A stretch of 64,000 nucleotides of DNA from Synanceia verrucosa (GCA_029721515.1 CM056556.1:21098169-21162168), one strand, 5' to 3'. Numbered from the stretch's first letter, positions 1 to 13,740 are shown. Notes: generated from the sequence alone by a model not told the origin. Translations and numbers: made by a program.

Positions 1-616
1 AAACCTTTATAATCCCATCTGATATACATCATTTTAAGTCAAAAGCTAATAAATACAGTACTGTCCTGTTCTGTTCATGAAAACAGCAGAGGATGATTCC
101 CAAAACGTGGCACAGATCAATGGACACCCCCAAAATACCTCATAGTGGCTTTTAGTGGTGTTCTGCATTCACAAAAACATTGTGCAGTGCAGTTTGTTTT
201 ATTTTTAAATTTCAATATTCAGCTCTGGTAAAGGTAAAATGAGGAACCAGAGTATATCAGAGCACATATATATCTATTTTATTGAAAGGGTCACAGTGGA
301 TTTTGGATCCATGAGTAGGTAAATATTAGTAAATACCATGTGCATATTAAGAGGGGAAATAAATCATGTTATATTGAAGCAACTTTCTCATCAGTCTTGG
401 ATTATGGTGAAACCCTCTGGATGCTCCACTAAGATTTATAATTATATAAATATAAATTATAATTATAATACTCGTTAGTGTGAGATGTGTGATAAGTTTG
501 GGTAGCCCTTTCTTTCTGTCTCTCTAAGGTGGGATAGACACTGGCTTTTATATATTTATAAGACCCTACTGTTTTTGCACCTCACATTGCTTGTTGTAGT
601 ATTTTAATGTGGGTCT
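1..616. other. AT-rich non-coding DNA, nothing recognised
   Basis: No convincing exon, repeat end or RNA gene. It may lie in the long first intron of the gene whose candidate exon is at 19152-19395. Confidence 0.5.
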
Positions 617-1000
617 TTAACTCTTTGAGTGCCACTGATGTAATATAATGTAATTCAAAAGCCGATTGCTTGAGTGCCATTGACGTAATACGACCTCAAA
701 GTGTTTTTTCTGCGGCACGTCACCGATCACGGTCTCCTGCAGCCTGTGAGTAATTTACACCACAGAGATCAAAGCAGGAAGTGAAGAGGATCGCGTTTAG
801 AGAGTAAAACGGACGGATTCTGGACAAAAAGTGGTGATTTTGGTAAAAGTGGCCTCTACTCTCCTCCAGACAAAACAACAATGGAAGAAGGTAAAAACAC
901 ATTTTTTTCTTGATGAAATAGCAAGTCTCTTCTTTCATTTGAGCTACTCTGTGTTTTCAGAGACATGGTACAAAATATTCTGTGGGTCTAGAAATTGCTT
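617..1000 (+). mobile_element. TTAA-type MITE, copy 1 (3' truncated)
   Basis: Begins TTAACTCTTTGAGTGCC at 617, followed by a second terminus-like TTGAGTGCCATTGACG about 55 bp inside. The body (CACAGAGATCAAAGCAGGAAG, CTCTACTCTCCTCC) matches copies at 12060, 12504 and 32091. The far end seen in the copy at 32091 (GGCACTCAATGAGTTAA) is missing here. The TTAA ends suggest a piggyBac-type element; no transposase is encoded. Confidence 0.7.
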
Positions 1001-2988
1001 CTAGTTTGTATCACCATTTTCATCCTCTTAGTGTTTTTGGTGCCTAGGATTTACGTTGTTATTATTATTATTTGTTATAATTTATTATTAGTTATTTATT
1101 ACTTAGCTGTGTTGTTACATAAAAATTTTATATGATATTGTGAGTTGAAATAAAGACTGAATAAAAGTAATGACTCCTTTTGGAGCAAGAATCTGTCACT
1201 GGGGGTGAAATTCAGTCTAGTTTTATTGCCTCCGTACAACAATAACATCAAGGACAAACGGTAACAACACTGTTTGAGCTTGGAGGGTGCTTTAATTTAA
1301 TTTCAGAAAAACAAAGAGTGACTCAAGGTTGCATAAGAAAAAGTTTTGCCTGTAAAACTTGAAAGACAGAGAGAATTCTAATGACCTTGAGAAGTCTTTG
1401 CAAATGTGTTGTTGAAAATTACTGCATTTAGAAAAAGTTCATATTGTTTCTGTTGTTGCTAAAATGCTACTTAAAATTTTAATATAACAAGAAAACTAAT
1501 ACTCGTGGGATAAGTATTTAAGAATTTTTAAAAAGTACCAAATATTCAGTATTGTCTACACATGTATTATTTTGGTATTAACATGATTAGTATTTTTGGT
1601 CAACATTAACATAAGCATAATGAATGTAAGTCCCAATATCCACTCTCCTATTGGCTCTATTTTGGTCACACACACCCCAAGTGAAATAGCTCTATCCCTC
1701 TAGCACCAGGTGCAGTGTGTGGTGGGTTTTTGTGTTCACCAGCTGCTTGATGCTGCTGGAAAAGAGGCAGACCAGAGCAGTGAGATAAAATGACAGCTAG
1801 TGGGAATAAATAACGGAAAAGTTGTGGGTGGTAAAACCAAAACAATGAGCTTGGGTGATAATTTGTTATATTGTTAATATACTGCAGCCTTAAGTGTCTA
1901 AAATATATCATCCCCTGCTGCAAAATGTTATTTCACAATATCAATTTCACTTTGACTACAGTAAGTATCTAGTAAAGTATTTTGTTAGTTGTTGTACACA
2001 ATACCAAAATATATAAAGAATTTGTTAGTGATTAAAAAAAATTGTAAACATAATTAGTAACTATTATTTATGTTTAATTGTCCGCATCATTTTACTCCAA
2101 ACGTTGTGTGAATCCCAATTACATAATTGTCAACATGTCAACGCCGAACAAACCTATGCATCTCAACAGAATGATTTGTAAAATTTCAGTCCTGTGCCAT
2201 AAAAGCAACCCCTTTATACACCTCCTGGGTGTTTTATAATCCTGTCACGTCAGGTCGTATTTCCACACAGCTGGAAACTGCTCTTTTTAAAAAAGAAATT
2301 TAAAAAAAAACGTGAAAACTGTCAACTTAACTGAAGACAACCATTTCTTCTAAGCAATGTCAGAAAGAAGGACAGGTCTCTTTGTAGTGTGACACACGCA
2401 CAAACACCCACACACCTCCTGCACTGTAAACACACAGGAGGGATGAAGTTCAAAGCTCTGATATGTGCATCGACTGAGGAATCACACATTTGCTCTGTCA
2501 CACACGGTTATGTACATGGTTATGCAAAAGGCGTAATCACGATGGACTGTTCTTGCGCTTTGACTAGTAAATATTCTGCACCTGTGTGTGTGTATGTGTG
2601 AGCGTATACTGTGTGAATCCATATTAAATAGTATAAAATGTATGTCACAACTGCTTGATATTATTGCCCAGTGTCCTCCTTATAGTGGCACACTGCTACC
2701 ATGTGTGTGTGGTTGTATGTTTTAAAAGACACACCTAGATAGAGTGCTACGGAGTGCCATTTCATTACAGATGGTGGCGATCACATTATGCACTATATAA
2801 ATAAAGCTGCCTTGCCATGCCATTAATCAGATAAAGCACAGTCGCCGCCATCCTGGACCTGACTCTGTAATGATGTTGAAATGACAATGTTGATGAAATC
2901 TCTGCAGTTCCTTTAAACTGCGGTAAAGAGAATAAAGTCTACACTAATTAGTCTCTGTCCGTTATGTAACCGTCTGAAGCATGAAGTA

Positions 2989-3022
<34 letters not shown>

Positions 3023-4956
3023 CAGAGCAGAACATCTACACTGACAGTTTGTGCCAGTTAAGCAGACATCACAGGCTTGTAAAGGCTCTTAAAAAAGTGA
3101 TTTTAGCACAGAACTTCTTCAGTCCTGAAGTATAAAAAATACAGCTTTCCACTCTGGTCACCTTTCATCTTCAACACTTAAAACTCAGGCCCTGGTTTCA
3201 TAATGCCGAGGCAGTTCACCATCTCACAGCAAAGAAGCAGCCATCTGAACCAACGGGTACATTTTTTTCACAAAGCAAGAGCTCTAATCTGGGTTGTTCA
3301 GTGCAGGGGCAGTTTTACAGCTTCCTAACACCTAAACTAGGTCTAGGAACAGCATGTCTGATTATGCACAGTTATGAATATTTTATGTAGATTTTTTTTT
3401 TCTCATGGCTGGTAAATAGACAGCGAAATGTGTAGGGAGGTCAGAACTGTGCAGGTTGACTTTGCTTTCCCCAGGGGGGATTAATTACCTTCCTCATTGA
3501 ATGCAATTGTTCGGTTTACACGGCGATGTGACTTCGGTCCACCAGGCAGACGTAATGAGGAAAATAAGCTGCCATGTGGAAATGGATTGACTTAATTGCC
3601 GCTGACTGTGGGACTGTGATTTTTAACCATGAACAGCTTGAAGCATTATCCTTTTTTTTGTAATGATACGACTGGCACTGAATCACAACATAATTTATGA
3701 ATAATGTTGTTGCTTTTCTGACCAAAATAGGCCATGGCCTGAATCACCCCTGTTTGGAAGACACTGAGATTTAGCTTTGCCAGCACACAGGATGATAACC
3801 AAGAAAGGCTGAGGTCAAATTTAGGATGAGCTGTGTGGGAAAATGACTGTGTGTGATAGCCATTTTTCCACAAAACATGCCTGTTTCTCTCTCCTTCACA
3901 CTCCGACATCCACACACACACCCATACAGGCACACCGGTTTGTGTCGTGGACATCGTGGCCCTCCTTTAATACAAACATTTACTCCTAGCGCCACTGTAC
4001 CATGTACAGTCCATTTCAATATTTATTTACTGACCACCATAGCAAGCAACGAGGTACCCGTTGTTTCGGCTCCATAATTCCACCCACTCCACAACACCTT
4101 CACATTACAAACATTTTCACCCACCGCTGACTTCCTGCTTCCTGGTGTAACAGCAATCTGGTCCTTGGGGGAAACCGGAGCCCTCTCGGACCAACGTTCG
4201 TATCCACTGATCCGGTCCAGTGGAGGGAACTTGGTTGCCCCGGGGGTGGAGTGTTTGAGGAATTATTATTCTGCAACGTTGTTTACTATACATATTGGGG
4301 TAAGGGTTGTGGGTTTTACTTCCATTATTTCTAGGGTGTATCTTAAGCTTGGGCAATATTTGGTATGGTTGTGTAAATGTGTGCTTTATTTTTTTTGGTA
4401 GTGTCCATGTAGTGTTCTATTCCCACTGGATAGTGTCTCACCCAATGACAATCTAGCTGCTGATGGTTAGCTCTTTCAAAGGGGAGCAGTTTTCATTGTT
4501 GGGGAGAGAGGTGGAGGGGCAGGCATGCTGGCTGTGAGGCTGTGAATTCTGAAAATTCTGAACATTTTGAACATTCTGAAAAGTACTTTTGTTATAGTTT
4601 GTAGTTTTGCATTGCCTGATTGAGGCCGGTTGTTTTGCATTTTTTCCTCAGTTTTTGTTTTCTATTTTTATATGCACTTCAGTCAATAAATTCGCACCTG
4701 TCATCACCATATAGTTTGAGTGGCCTAGTTTCCTTCCTCTGTGTGTATAGTCCTGGCGTGAGGTCGGGGGTGGAGAAACCCCTTTCTCACAAGCTGTCTA
4801 TATGTATCTCCATGTTCCCATCACAAATGAGACAGTATTTCAAACATCACCATGGAAACTGAGGAGACATACAGCAATGAATATGAGCTCATCTAATGAA
4901 AACGGTGAAGTTATTTTAGACTTTAATCACCACACTGCAGCTGATACATCACCATA
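1001..4956. other. non-coding stretch, mostly unrecognised
   Basis: AT-rich, no supported exon. It includes a (CA)n run at 2990-3022, a retroelement-like end 'ctatataaataaagctgcc' near 2791, and from about 4120 to 4800 a different, GC-richer block with AATAAA at 4685-4690 that might be an old LTR; its ends are not visible. Confidence 0.5.
2990..3022. repeat. (CA)n microsatellite
   Basis: Uninterrupted CA dinucleotides for about 33 bp. Confidence 0.95.
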
Positions 4957-5963
4957 CACTACATTGCCAAAAGTATTTGCTCACCTTGACTCGCATATGA
5001 ACTTAAATGACATCCCATTCCCAATCTATAGGGTTCAATATGACATCAGTCCACCCTTTGCAGCTACAGCAGCTTCAACTCTTCTGGGAAGGCTGTCCAC
5101 AAGGTTTAGGAGTGTGTTTATGGGAATTTTTGACCATTCTTCCAGAAGTGTATTTGTGAGCCAGGCCTTCTTGTGTTGGACGAGAAGGCCTGGCTCTCAG
5201 TCTCTGCTCTAATTCATCCCAAAGGTGTTCTATTGGGTTGAGGTCAGGACTCTGTGCAGGCCAGTCAAGTTCATCCACACCTGACTCTGTCATCAATGTC
5301 TTTATGGACCTTGCTTTGTGCACTGGTGCACAGTCATGTTGAAAGAGGAAGGGACCAGCTCCAAACTGTTCCCACAATGTTGGGAGCATGGAACTGTCCA
5401 AAATGTCTTGGTATGCTGAAGCATTCAGAGTTCCTTTCACTGGAATTAAGGGGAAAAGCCCAGCTCTTGAAAAACAACCCCACACCATAATCCCCCTCCA
5501 CCAAACTTGGCATGCAGTCTGAGAAGTATCGTTTTCTTGGCAACTGCCAAACCCAGACTCGTCCATCAGATTGCCAGATGGAGAAGTGTGATTCGTCACT
5601 CCAGAGAATGCGTCTCCACTGCTCTAGAGTCCAGTGGCGGTGTGCTTTACACCACTGCATCCAACGCTTTGCATTGCACTTGGTGATGTATGGCTTGGAT
5701 GCAGCTGCTCGGCCATGGAAACCCATTCCATGAAGCTCTCTGTGCACTGTTCTTGAGCTAATCTGAAGGCCACATGAAGTTTGGAGGTCTGTAGTGATTG
5801 ACTCTGCAGAAAGTTGGTGACCCCTTCACACTATGCGCCTCAGCATCCGCTGACCCCGCTCCATCAGTTTACATGGCCTACCACTTCGTGGCTGAGTTGC
5901 TGTTGTTCCACACCTGATTTTGAGTATTTGGATGGGTGAGCGAATACTTTTGGCAATATAGTG
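4957..5963 (-). mobile_element. Tc1/mariner element, internally deleted, with terminal inverted repeats
   Basis: Ends are CACTACATTGCCAAAAGTAT (4957) and its near-complement ...TTTTGGCAATATAGTG (5963), flanked by TA on both sides, the Tc1/mariner target duplication. About 1.0 kb rather than the usual 1.3-1.6 kb, missing part of the N-terminal transposase coding. Confidence 0.92.
5075..5850 (-). pseudogene. Tc1-like transposase pseudogene
   Basis: Minus-strand frames read, in order, LEQWRRILWSDESHF (first Asp), GIMVWGCFSRAGLFPL, FLFQHDCAPVHKA (second Asp) and WPAQSPDLNPIEHLWDELEQ (Glu). That is the Tc1 DDE catalytic domain split by a frameshift near 5550. The first helix-turn-helix of the DNA-binding domain is absent. 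Not functional as it stands. Confidence 0.9.
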
Positions 5964-8900
5964 TATTTACTGGCACCACAATCTTTCCAAAAGACTCACA
6001 ATATCTTTGATGTGCCTATAATCCTTACTTAGGGGTGGGCAGTATAAACGGTATAATATACGACATAAATTTAGCAAACGGTAGAGATTTTGAGTTATAC
6101 CTACCAGCAGCTAAATGCTCAAAGGTTTAGCTGCTGCTTCATTGATCTACAGAATTAGCAAGAATATATGCCTGTATGTTTTGTCGGGTGTCATATGCTC
6201 TACTCTGTGTGCTGCTACACTGTGTTGAATATAGCCATTTGCTTAACAAGTTAAAATGATCGTGGTCGCGATGCTAATTTAAATTAGCCCGTCTATGGCA
6301 TTTTTAATTATAGGTTAGCATTAAGTTAGCTAGAGTTTGTGTAGGGCTAATACTGAAGGCAGTACTGTTGTGTTAACGAAAGTGCTGGTTTTTTTCTGAG
6401 AGAGAAATGCTGAATAAATGCATTGTGTATCTCAAAAATAATTGTTTAAATAATCGTGATTTCAATATTGACCAAATCGTGATATGACATCCAGGCAGGA
6501 CTGGGTGATAATTCAATATGACAATTTAATATACTTCAATGGAATGAACTCTGAAAATATTTTGAGGGGATATCATTTGAAGATTGCCATTTCATTTTTA
6601 CATCACACAGTTAACATACTGGACTGTGAATGGCAAACACAGTCACAAGCTAGGGATGTACCAATACAACAGTGATATCAGTATTGATACTGATATTGAA
6701 GAAAATTCTAGATAGGTATCGTTGACAATGGGCCCGATCCACAGGGGCAGATCTACTCAGTGTAATTCTATGCTGTAAGTGACGCCATGCACTAGCGCCG
6801 CACGAGAGGCTAAGATTTGTTTTCAAAATGAAGCGAGAAAAGTTTTGTTATATTTTTTATAGGGCTGTCATAATTAGTTAACACAGCGGCATGCATGACA
6901 GTAACTCTACTTGGACAAACTGCCCTAAATGCCTTGCCAGGTCACAGAGTAGAACTCCATTCAAAAAAATCAAGGAAACTAACAATGCAGTCGTAACTCA
7001 CCATGTTGAAATTATCCATCACAAACAGCACATGTCTAGCATCACATTTCTGGCAGTTCGTCCAAGTAGATAAATAATTCACTAAATTTATATCTGTTTA
7101 TTTGTTAAAAAAAATAGGAAATAAATGTTTAAGTCAAGTCTGATTTTCCCTTGCACAAAAGAATGATCCCAGTATTTTCCACACAATGAGACATAGGTTA
7201 TTAGGTAATTCAGTGCTGCTTTGCTGCAGATATCGGTATCGGAAGTGAAAAAAGTGAATCTGTGCATGCCATCACAAGATTCTCCAAACTTCAAGCTCCA
7301 TTACACTCCATTACACAGGTGCAATAGTGCATACAGCCAGCCCATTCTCACTCTCAGGACATCAAATACAGAGGCTTTGTCACGGCCATCTTTAAGTATG
7401 TCAACCCATCTGTAGAAACAATAAATGAGAAAGTGTGCCGGGAGTGTTGGTGATGCAGTATAACGAGCGAAGATGTGCATCTTCGCTCTTTATACTGCAT
7501 TCCTGTCCTGATTGAACAACAGCTGTGGTTTTGATGCCAAAAAAAAGTGACCGTCCCGCAAAATTGGAAGTTTGATTCCAACTATATGCACGTCGTAGTG
7601 TCTTTGACCAAGACACTGAACAAGTTGCTCTCCTGTTGCTTTATAGCAACCGTCTCTGAAATGCTATGCAGTTAAAAACAGAGGTCAAATTTCATATACT
7701 CTATATGTTGAACTTGTATACTGTATGTGTATGATAAATTAATAGTTTTTCATTTTGTTTTTATTTCATCCTTAGATTAAGTGGACGTTTGGGGCATATT
7801 TGTAGAAATCCCTTCCAGGTGTATGGACATCGAGAAAACTTCTAGCAACACAGCTGTTAACCACATGACTGTGACTTTAAGGCCACAGGACACATCAGAT
7901 GGAGGAATGGCAATACACTCAGACAGAAGGGTGTGCACACACACGGGTGTGCGCACAGTGTGGTGAGTGAGCGATGGTGTGAAGGACAGAGGTGAGCAGC
8001 TGCAGTGATACATGGAGAGTTGAAGGAGAGGAGGCCAATTGGCCATTAATCCTTCTCTCTCTCTCTCTCAGTCAAACCCTTAAGAAGCTCGTACTGATTA
8101 AATTTTCATCCTGTCCCTTGCTTTCTCTCCCCTCCTTCCCCTTTTATTTCAGATACTACAGTATTAATCAATCTCTGTTGGCCTGTTAAGGCTGTCACAA
8201 CCTCCTGTGGATGCAAGGAACTTTTCAACTCATTTAACAACAAAAAAACTTCTGTGAAATTTTTTTTTTTTTTCTTCTCACAATCGTCACAGGATGCATT
8301 GCATTTTTCCATGTGCTGGATTTTCTAATGCAGCACTTTTGAATAGTGGAACGATTTAAGTCCGGGCTCAAGCGAGTGATGAAAACGCACCTTGAAGGCA
8401 CCATAGAGTCCCAGCGTGAAAACACGGAGGCTCTTGAAGGCGCACTGAAGATATGAAAGCCTTACAAGAGCAGCTGAGTGTTCAGACAAAAGCAATGCAC
8501 CTTGTTTTACCTCTATTATATTTTAGTGACACGACAATCCTCTCGTTCATGGCAAGAGTACGGAAAAACTACTCAAGGAGCCTTACCTTCAACGAAAACT
8601 GGACTCAATACAGTTCTCACTGTCTTTGTATTATACATTGCTTTCAATTTAAATTAATAAATACATTTATAGAGCTGATGATGATGGTGGTGCTATGATG
8701 GCGATGACAACAGCACTGCTATTGAGTGAGTCAACTTCATTGACTCCCTTTTTCTCTCACGCTGTCAGCCTTTTTCCACCTGTCTGTTTCACTTCATATT
8801 CAGCCAATCAGGAAATGAAACTTGTTCTGCACTCGTCTGACTTCTGCTGTCTCACGGCGCCGTCGTCCGGGCTTTGCACGTCAATCCCCCGACGCCTCTA

Positions 8901-11157
8901 AAGGGAAATTTTCAATTCCAGGGGTTGACACCTCATCTCTGCAGTTGTCACTACTGGGGAAGGTGTGTACACTCCATCTATCATTTGTTGACATTTTTTG
9001 TCAATTTAATCATACAATAAGACAGAATTCCTAAAAGCACATCAGCACTGAAAAATTTGCTCAACCTGCTGTTATGAAATTGATTTACTAACCTTCAAGA
9101 GTCGCTGATGGTGTGCAATTTCCATTTGTTCTATTCCAGCTATTATATTTGGCTCAACATTTAAATTTACTCAATTCTTCCTTCTGTCCATCAAATTAGG
9201 TACTGAGGCACTGCTGACAAACTGAATCAAACAAACAGGAATGACAAAATAACAGGAAGAAGAAATAAAGCGCAAATGACTGGGGCTGCAAACTGGGGCT
9301 CATATAGGTATATTTTAAAGGATTTAAATGTGCAATGTCAGCATTTATCAGGCTAATGAAAAGGTGGCATTCAGCACTTTAACATATCATGAACATATCC
9401 ATTCAGAATATTATTATACTGTACAGCTGATGAAATATGGTATGTCAGTATTGACAAGTATTTTTGTGATAAATACATATTGTAAGCTATTTTGTTGAGC
9501 ATGAAATGCTTTTTTCACCGTGACGCAGTGACTCAGTGTATGTCTAGAACTTTTATTGTGAAAGACAAGAAAGGAAAGCCTAGCAGTGATGCGCTAATTA
9601 GCGACCAAGTGGGCTACATTTTATTTTAGTTATTTTCCACAAATTGGTATTTTTTCTCCTCTTAGTTTGGTGTTTTTTTTATATATAAATGCTACTAAGT
9701 GTAGTTTTCGTATATGCAGTATAAATCTACTGTGCTTTGTTTTGCAGCTCCTTAAAAATATTAACTGGTGGTGGAGGGGGCAAAAAAAAAAAGGTTGCAG
9801 ACCCCAGCTTAAAGAGCATCAGTTTTCCTCTCTTCCCTTATTACCCGCAATGCAGAGGTTCACAGGTCAACACAAAGAGTAATTAAAATGCAGCACCTTT
9901 CTCATTCTTGCATTACATTACACAACATCTGGAGGGATGCACAGCATCCAGATGTCTCAGCTTTACTGCAAGAGGCTAAATACCTGCATGTACAATTCCT
10001 TGCGGTGGATTCCCTATGGACACATTAAGACATGCACACTTTGCAAACCGCAATGCATGAAACTAAACTGACTCCATGTTGTATACCACATGCGTTCATG
10101 AATGAGCTCTGAACATGAGGTGTTCTTATGTAAAGGAAAAAAACTGCTTTTGTACATCAAAGTGCCTCTCACGTGAAAATAATTAACCTTCCTAAAACAC
10201 ACCGGGTGAGGAAAATTGCCCCCACAGATTAGAAAAACACAGAGTATGGATAATTGGGATTATAAAAATCAATTTGTCTAAGAAAGCTCCTGCCTGCCCC
10301 ATATGATTTGTAAGGGCACTGCCATGTAAAATGTATTTAATGTACAAGCTTTGGGAATATTTACAATGTGCATATGAAACCTCTTTCTGTCTTAAGAGTC
10401 TCCCTCAATATTCCTCACTCTCTACCATACTCACACACACACACACACGTTCTAGAAATAGATTGTTAGCTCCAGAGTACAGCAGACGGAGCTCTTTATG
10501 CTTCACGCCACTATGAATGCGTGTGTGATGGAGGGTAAAAGGCTGAGGTGCGTCATGGCTCGGATAATGTCAGAAATGTTTAACTGGGCTGGAGTTGTGT
10601 CACATCATGAGTTCATCTTCCTTTGTGAAATGAAGCTGCTTCTCCGTGTTTCTGCCTGGCAACAGCGAGAGGAATGACAATGCTGCCATAAGGGACGTTC
10701 AACGTGACAACAGGAGTCATTGTGCCGTCGACCTGCAGCTTAGAGGAGTCACTTGAGGTACAGATGCGTCACGAAGGAGAAATATTGCCAAGAGGAAATG
10801 GCGACTATGGAGGCGCTGGGTTAAAAAAAATGCAAAGTGAGATCATCATTAACAGGAATTATTTGATTAAATCACTGCCTGCCAATGTCAAAGTACTCTC
10901 ATGGTTCTGTTTTTTTTTTTTTTTTTTTGCCTTATCGGTGCCAGCGCATAATCAAGGGAAAGAAGTACAGAGCGGAGTGCAGCTGAGCGGGGCGATGCAA
11001 AACGAGCCACTGCTGCTTTGATGCTGATGAGAACATGATGAGGCATTGCTCTTACCCTGACTCATCATATACTGTCAGACATTTACGGTCACAGTGCTTA
11101 ATGTTGTGAAGTCAAACAAAAACATTCAAGTTCAGGTAATAATCTTGTAGGTAGTTA
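5964..11157. other. non-coding stretch with decayed DNA-transposon remnants
   Basis: Fragments typical of fish nonautonomous elements: 'ggggtgggcagtataaac' (6032), 'gatttcaatattgaccaaat' (6458), 'agggatgtaccaatac' (6651). It also contains a 48-bp palindrome at 7453-7500 and CT, CA and poly-T runs. No exon is supported; all open frames are short and lack homology. Confidence 0.55.
7453..7500. repeat. 48-bp near-perfect palindrome
   Basis: Two 23-bp arms (7453-7475, 7478-7500) complement each other with one mismatch around a two-base centre; the arm core is GAGCGAAGATG/CATCTTCGCTC. Its origin is not recognised. Confidence 0.9.
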
Positions 11158-11800
11158 GTAGGGGTGTGACGATACACTCAGCTCATGAGACGAGACGATA
11201 CACGACATCTGGTTCACAAGAAAAAGACAAGATTTTCACATTACTTATATGAAGTATGAACTTATATGATAAAATATATGACAGAACAAACATTTAACTC
11301 TATCTCTGTTATTAAACAGAGTTTATTTAACTCTGCTACATCATATGTATATAATGGGAACATTTTTGGTTCTGGTGTTGCACTTTATAGACGGTCCCTG
11401 TGCTGTCTCCACAATGGCCGGTGCTCATTAGGAGCAATGTTTCACATTGTTTCAGTAAAAATACAGTTGGAGCTCATTGTGTGCCTCACCAACATTGCAG
11501 AAATGCATTGTTTGCATCTTTAGATCATACCATATTTGACATATTGAACCCAGAAGTTTGAATATGCCAATATCTTTCTAACTTCACCAAACTGCTGCAG
11601 TTGCTTTCCTTCCCCTTCATCTTGTCAGTTTCGGGCAGACCAAAAGTGGCAAAAGCTCATTACTGCCACCCACAGGTCACAAATAGATGCTCGGATAGCT
11701 CAAAGTCTGGTAGGTTTCTTTCTGCCCTGTGCTCGTGAGACATCTTTTCATTTAAATACAGTGTTGCGAGATCTTGTGGCATGAGATCTTGTCACACACA
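11158..11800. mobile_element. hAT-like nonautonomous element remnant
   Basis: Starts near TAGGGGTGTGACGATACACT and ends near a decayed inverse, GAGATCTTGTCACAC. The ends resemble widespread fish hAT MITEs. No target duplication is clear, so the boundaries are approximate. Confidence 0.45.
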
Positions 11801-12059
11801 ATGATTGATTTTTAAATGATGATAGTTTGTAAAGTGAAAATGAAGCACAACATTGAGAACACAGGACACAAATACCTGATCGTAAACTGAAAGTGCAATG
11901 TAACATACAGGACGCGAACAGCATCTGTTCTGGATGAAAGCCCTGTGTGTGACCCATAAGTCAGTGTTTTTCTCAAACGTTTACAGCCAAATAATAACTT
12001 TTAGTTTTTGTAGTTTGTGTTATTTTCCAATGTTTGGTAAGATAACCCTCTTAAAAATC

Positions 12060-12500
12060 TTAACTCATTGAGTGCCAGCTGTTTTTAATAAAACTGAAAG
12101 TGCCTTGTGCCAGCATTTTTGGCCATTTTGAGTTATTTTTTAAGACCCACAGAATATTTTGTACTATGTCTCTGAAAACACTGAATAGCGCAAATGAAAG
12201 AAGAGACTCTCTATTTCATCATGAAAAAAACGATTGTTTTTACCTTGTTCCAGTCTTGTATTATCTGGAGGAGAGTAGAGGTCAGTTTCACCAACATCAC
12301 CACTTTTAGTCCATATTCCATTTGTTTTGCTCTCTAATCTCAATCGTATCCATTTCCTGCGTGGATCTCTGTGGCGTATGCCATCTCTTTATGTCCTGAC
12401 TACAAATCCCAGAAGCCCAAAATTACTCACAGGCTGTGTGAGAGCACCCTCTTGTGCCTGCTGCTGAAAAACATGTACATCAATGGCACTCAAGCGTTGG
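12060..12500 (-). mobile_element. TTAA-type MITE, copy 2 (inverted)
   Basis: Left end TTAACTCATTGAGTGCCAGC; right end GGCACTCAAGCG followed by a decayed TTAA. Internal sequence is the reverse complement of copy 1 (CTATTTCATCATGAAAA, GGAGGAGAGTAGAGG). Copy 3 lies three bases away in the opposite orientation. Confidence 0.85.
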
Positions 12501-12503
12501 ATT

Positions 12504-12832
12504 TTAACTCTTTGAATGCCATTGAGGTAATACAATGTCAAAGTTTTTTTCACACCGGGTCTCCTGCAGCCTGTAAGTAATGTTGGGGCTTCGTGATTTG
12601 TAGCAAGGACATAAGGAGTTAATATACGCCACAGAGATCAAAGCAGGAAGTGGAGATGATCACGTTTAGAGAGCAAAACAAACAGATTCTGTGCAAAATA
12701 TTCTGTGGGTCTTGAAATATGATTGAAAAATGGGCAAAAATGCTGGCACAAGGCGCTTTCGATTTTAAAAAAAATGGCTGGCACTCAAAGAGCTAAATGA
12801 CATAAATACATCGATGGCACTCAAAGAGTTAA
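12504..12832 (+). mobile_element. TTAA-type MITE, copy 3
   Basis: TTAACTCTTTGAATGCC at 12504; terminal GGCACTCAAAGAGTTAA at 12832. A second terminus-like GGCACTCAAAGAGCTAA sits about 36 bp inside the right end. The middle is shorter than in copy 4. Confidence 0.88.
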
Positions 12833-13318
12833 ATATCAAAACAAATTCAACAGACATGAACTGCTGCTTCGGAAAATAGTTTGGATTGAATCTTGGAAAT
12901 GTTATTTATCTCTGCACTGAAGAGGGCACAGCCGAGTGCCATTCAATTCATCTGGGTGTTCTAAAGCGAGGCACAGTGAGCAAGAATCCTTATGAAGCCA
13001 AGTAGCTGACATCAAATAAAGCACGCTGTCGCATTCTGTTTTACCCATCATCAAAGTTTCCATCACATCTGACAGTCTCTGTGCATTAAACACAAAAAAA
13101 ACTATAGGTGAAACACTAAAAATTGACATATGCAGACACATTTAGCAAAGCTCTATTAAGACAAATATTTCTATAATGTTTTATCCTTTTGATAATCCAG
13201 TGCAACCCCAGATTTGGGTAAGAGTCACTGTGTTTTCCAAATCAGCTTTAACAGTGTAAAAGCTCTGCATGGATGTAGAGCAGTGGCGTGCATAAAACAC
13301 CATCTCACTGCCAGTCTA

Positions 13319-13740
13319 CATTCACCACTTTATTAGGTACACCTTGTCAACGTTGGACCCACTATTGCCTTCAGAACTTCCCTAGTTATTCGTGGCATAC
13401 TTTCAACAAGGTGTTGGAAACATTCCTCACAGATTTTGGTCCATCTTGGCATGATAGCATCACGCAGATGCTGCAGATATGTCAGCTGCACATCTATGAT
13501 GCAAATCTTCCATTCCACCACATCTCAAAGGTGCTCTATTGGATCGAGATCTGGTGACTGTGGAGGCCACTGGAGTCCAGTGAACTCATTGTCATGTTCA
13601 AGAAACCAGTTTGAAATAATATGAGCTTTGTGAGATGGTGCATTATCCTGCTGGAAGCATCAGAAGATGGTCCACTGTGGTCATAAAGGGATGTACATGG
13701 TCAGCAACAATACTCAGGTAGGTTGCAGCATTTAAAAAAT
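13319..13740 (-). mobile_element. mariner/Tc1-type element, first part of a split copy
   Basis: Begins CACCACTTTATTAGGTACACC, the terminus of a widespread fish mariner-like family. On the minus strand, SPDLDPIEHL (catalytic Glu region) and CFQHLVESMPRI (transposase C terminus) are legible with stops between them. The sequence resumes at about 14783 after an insertion. Confidence 0.85.
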
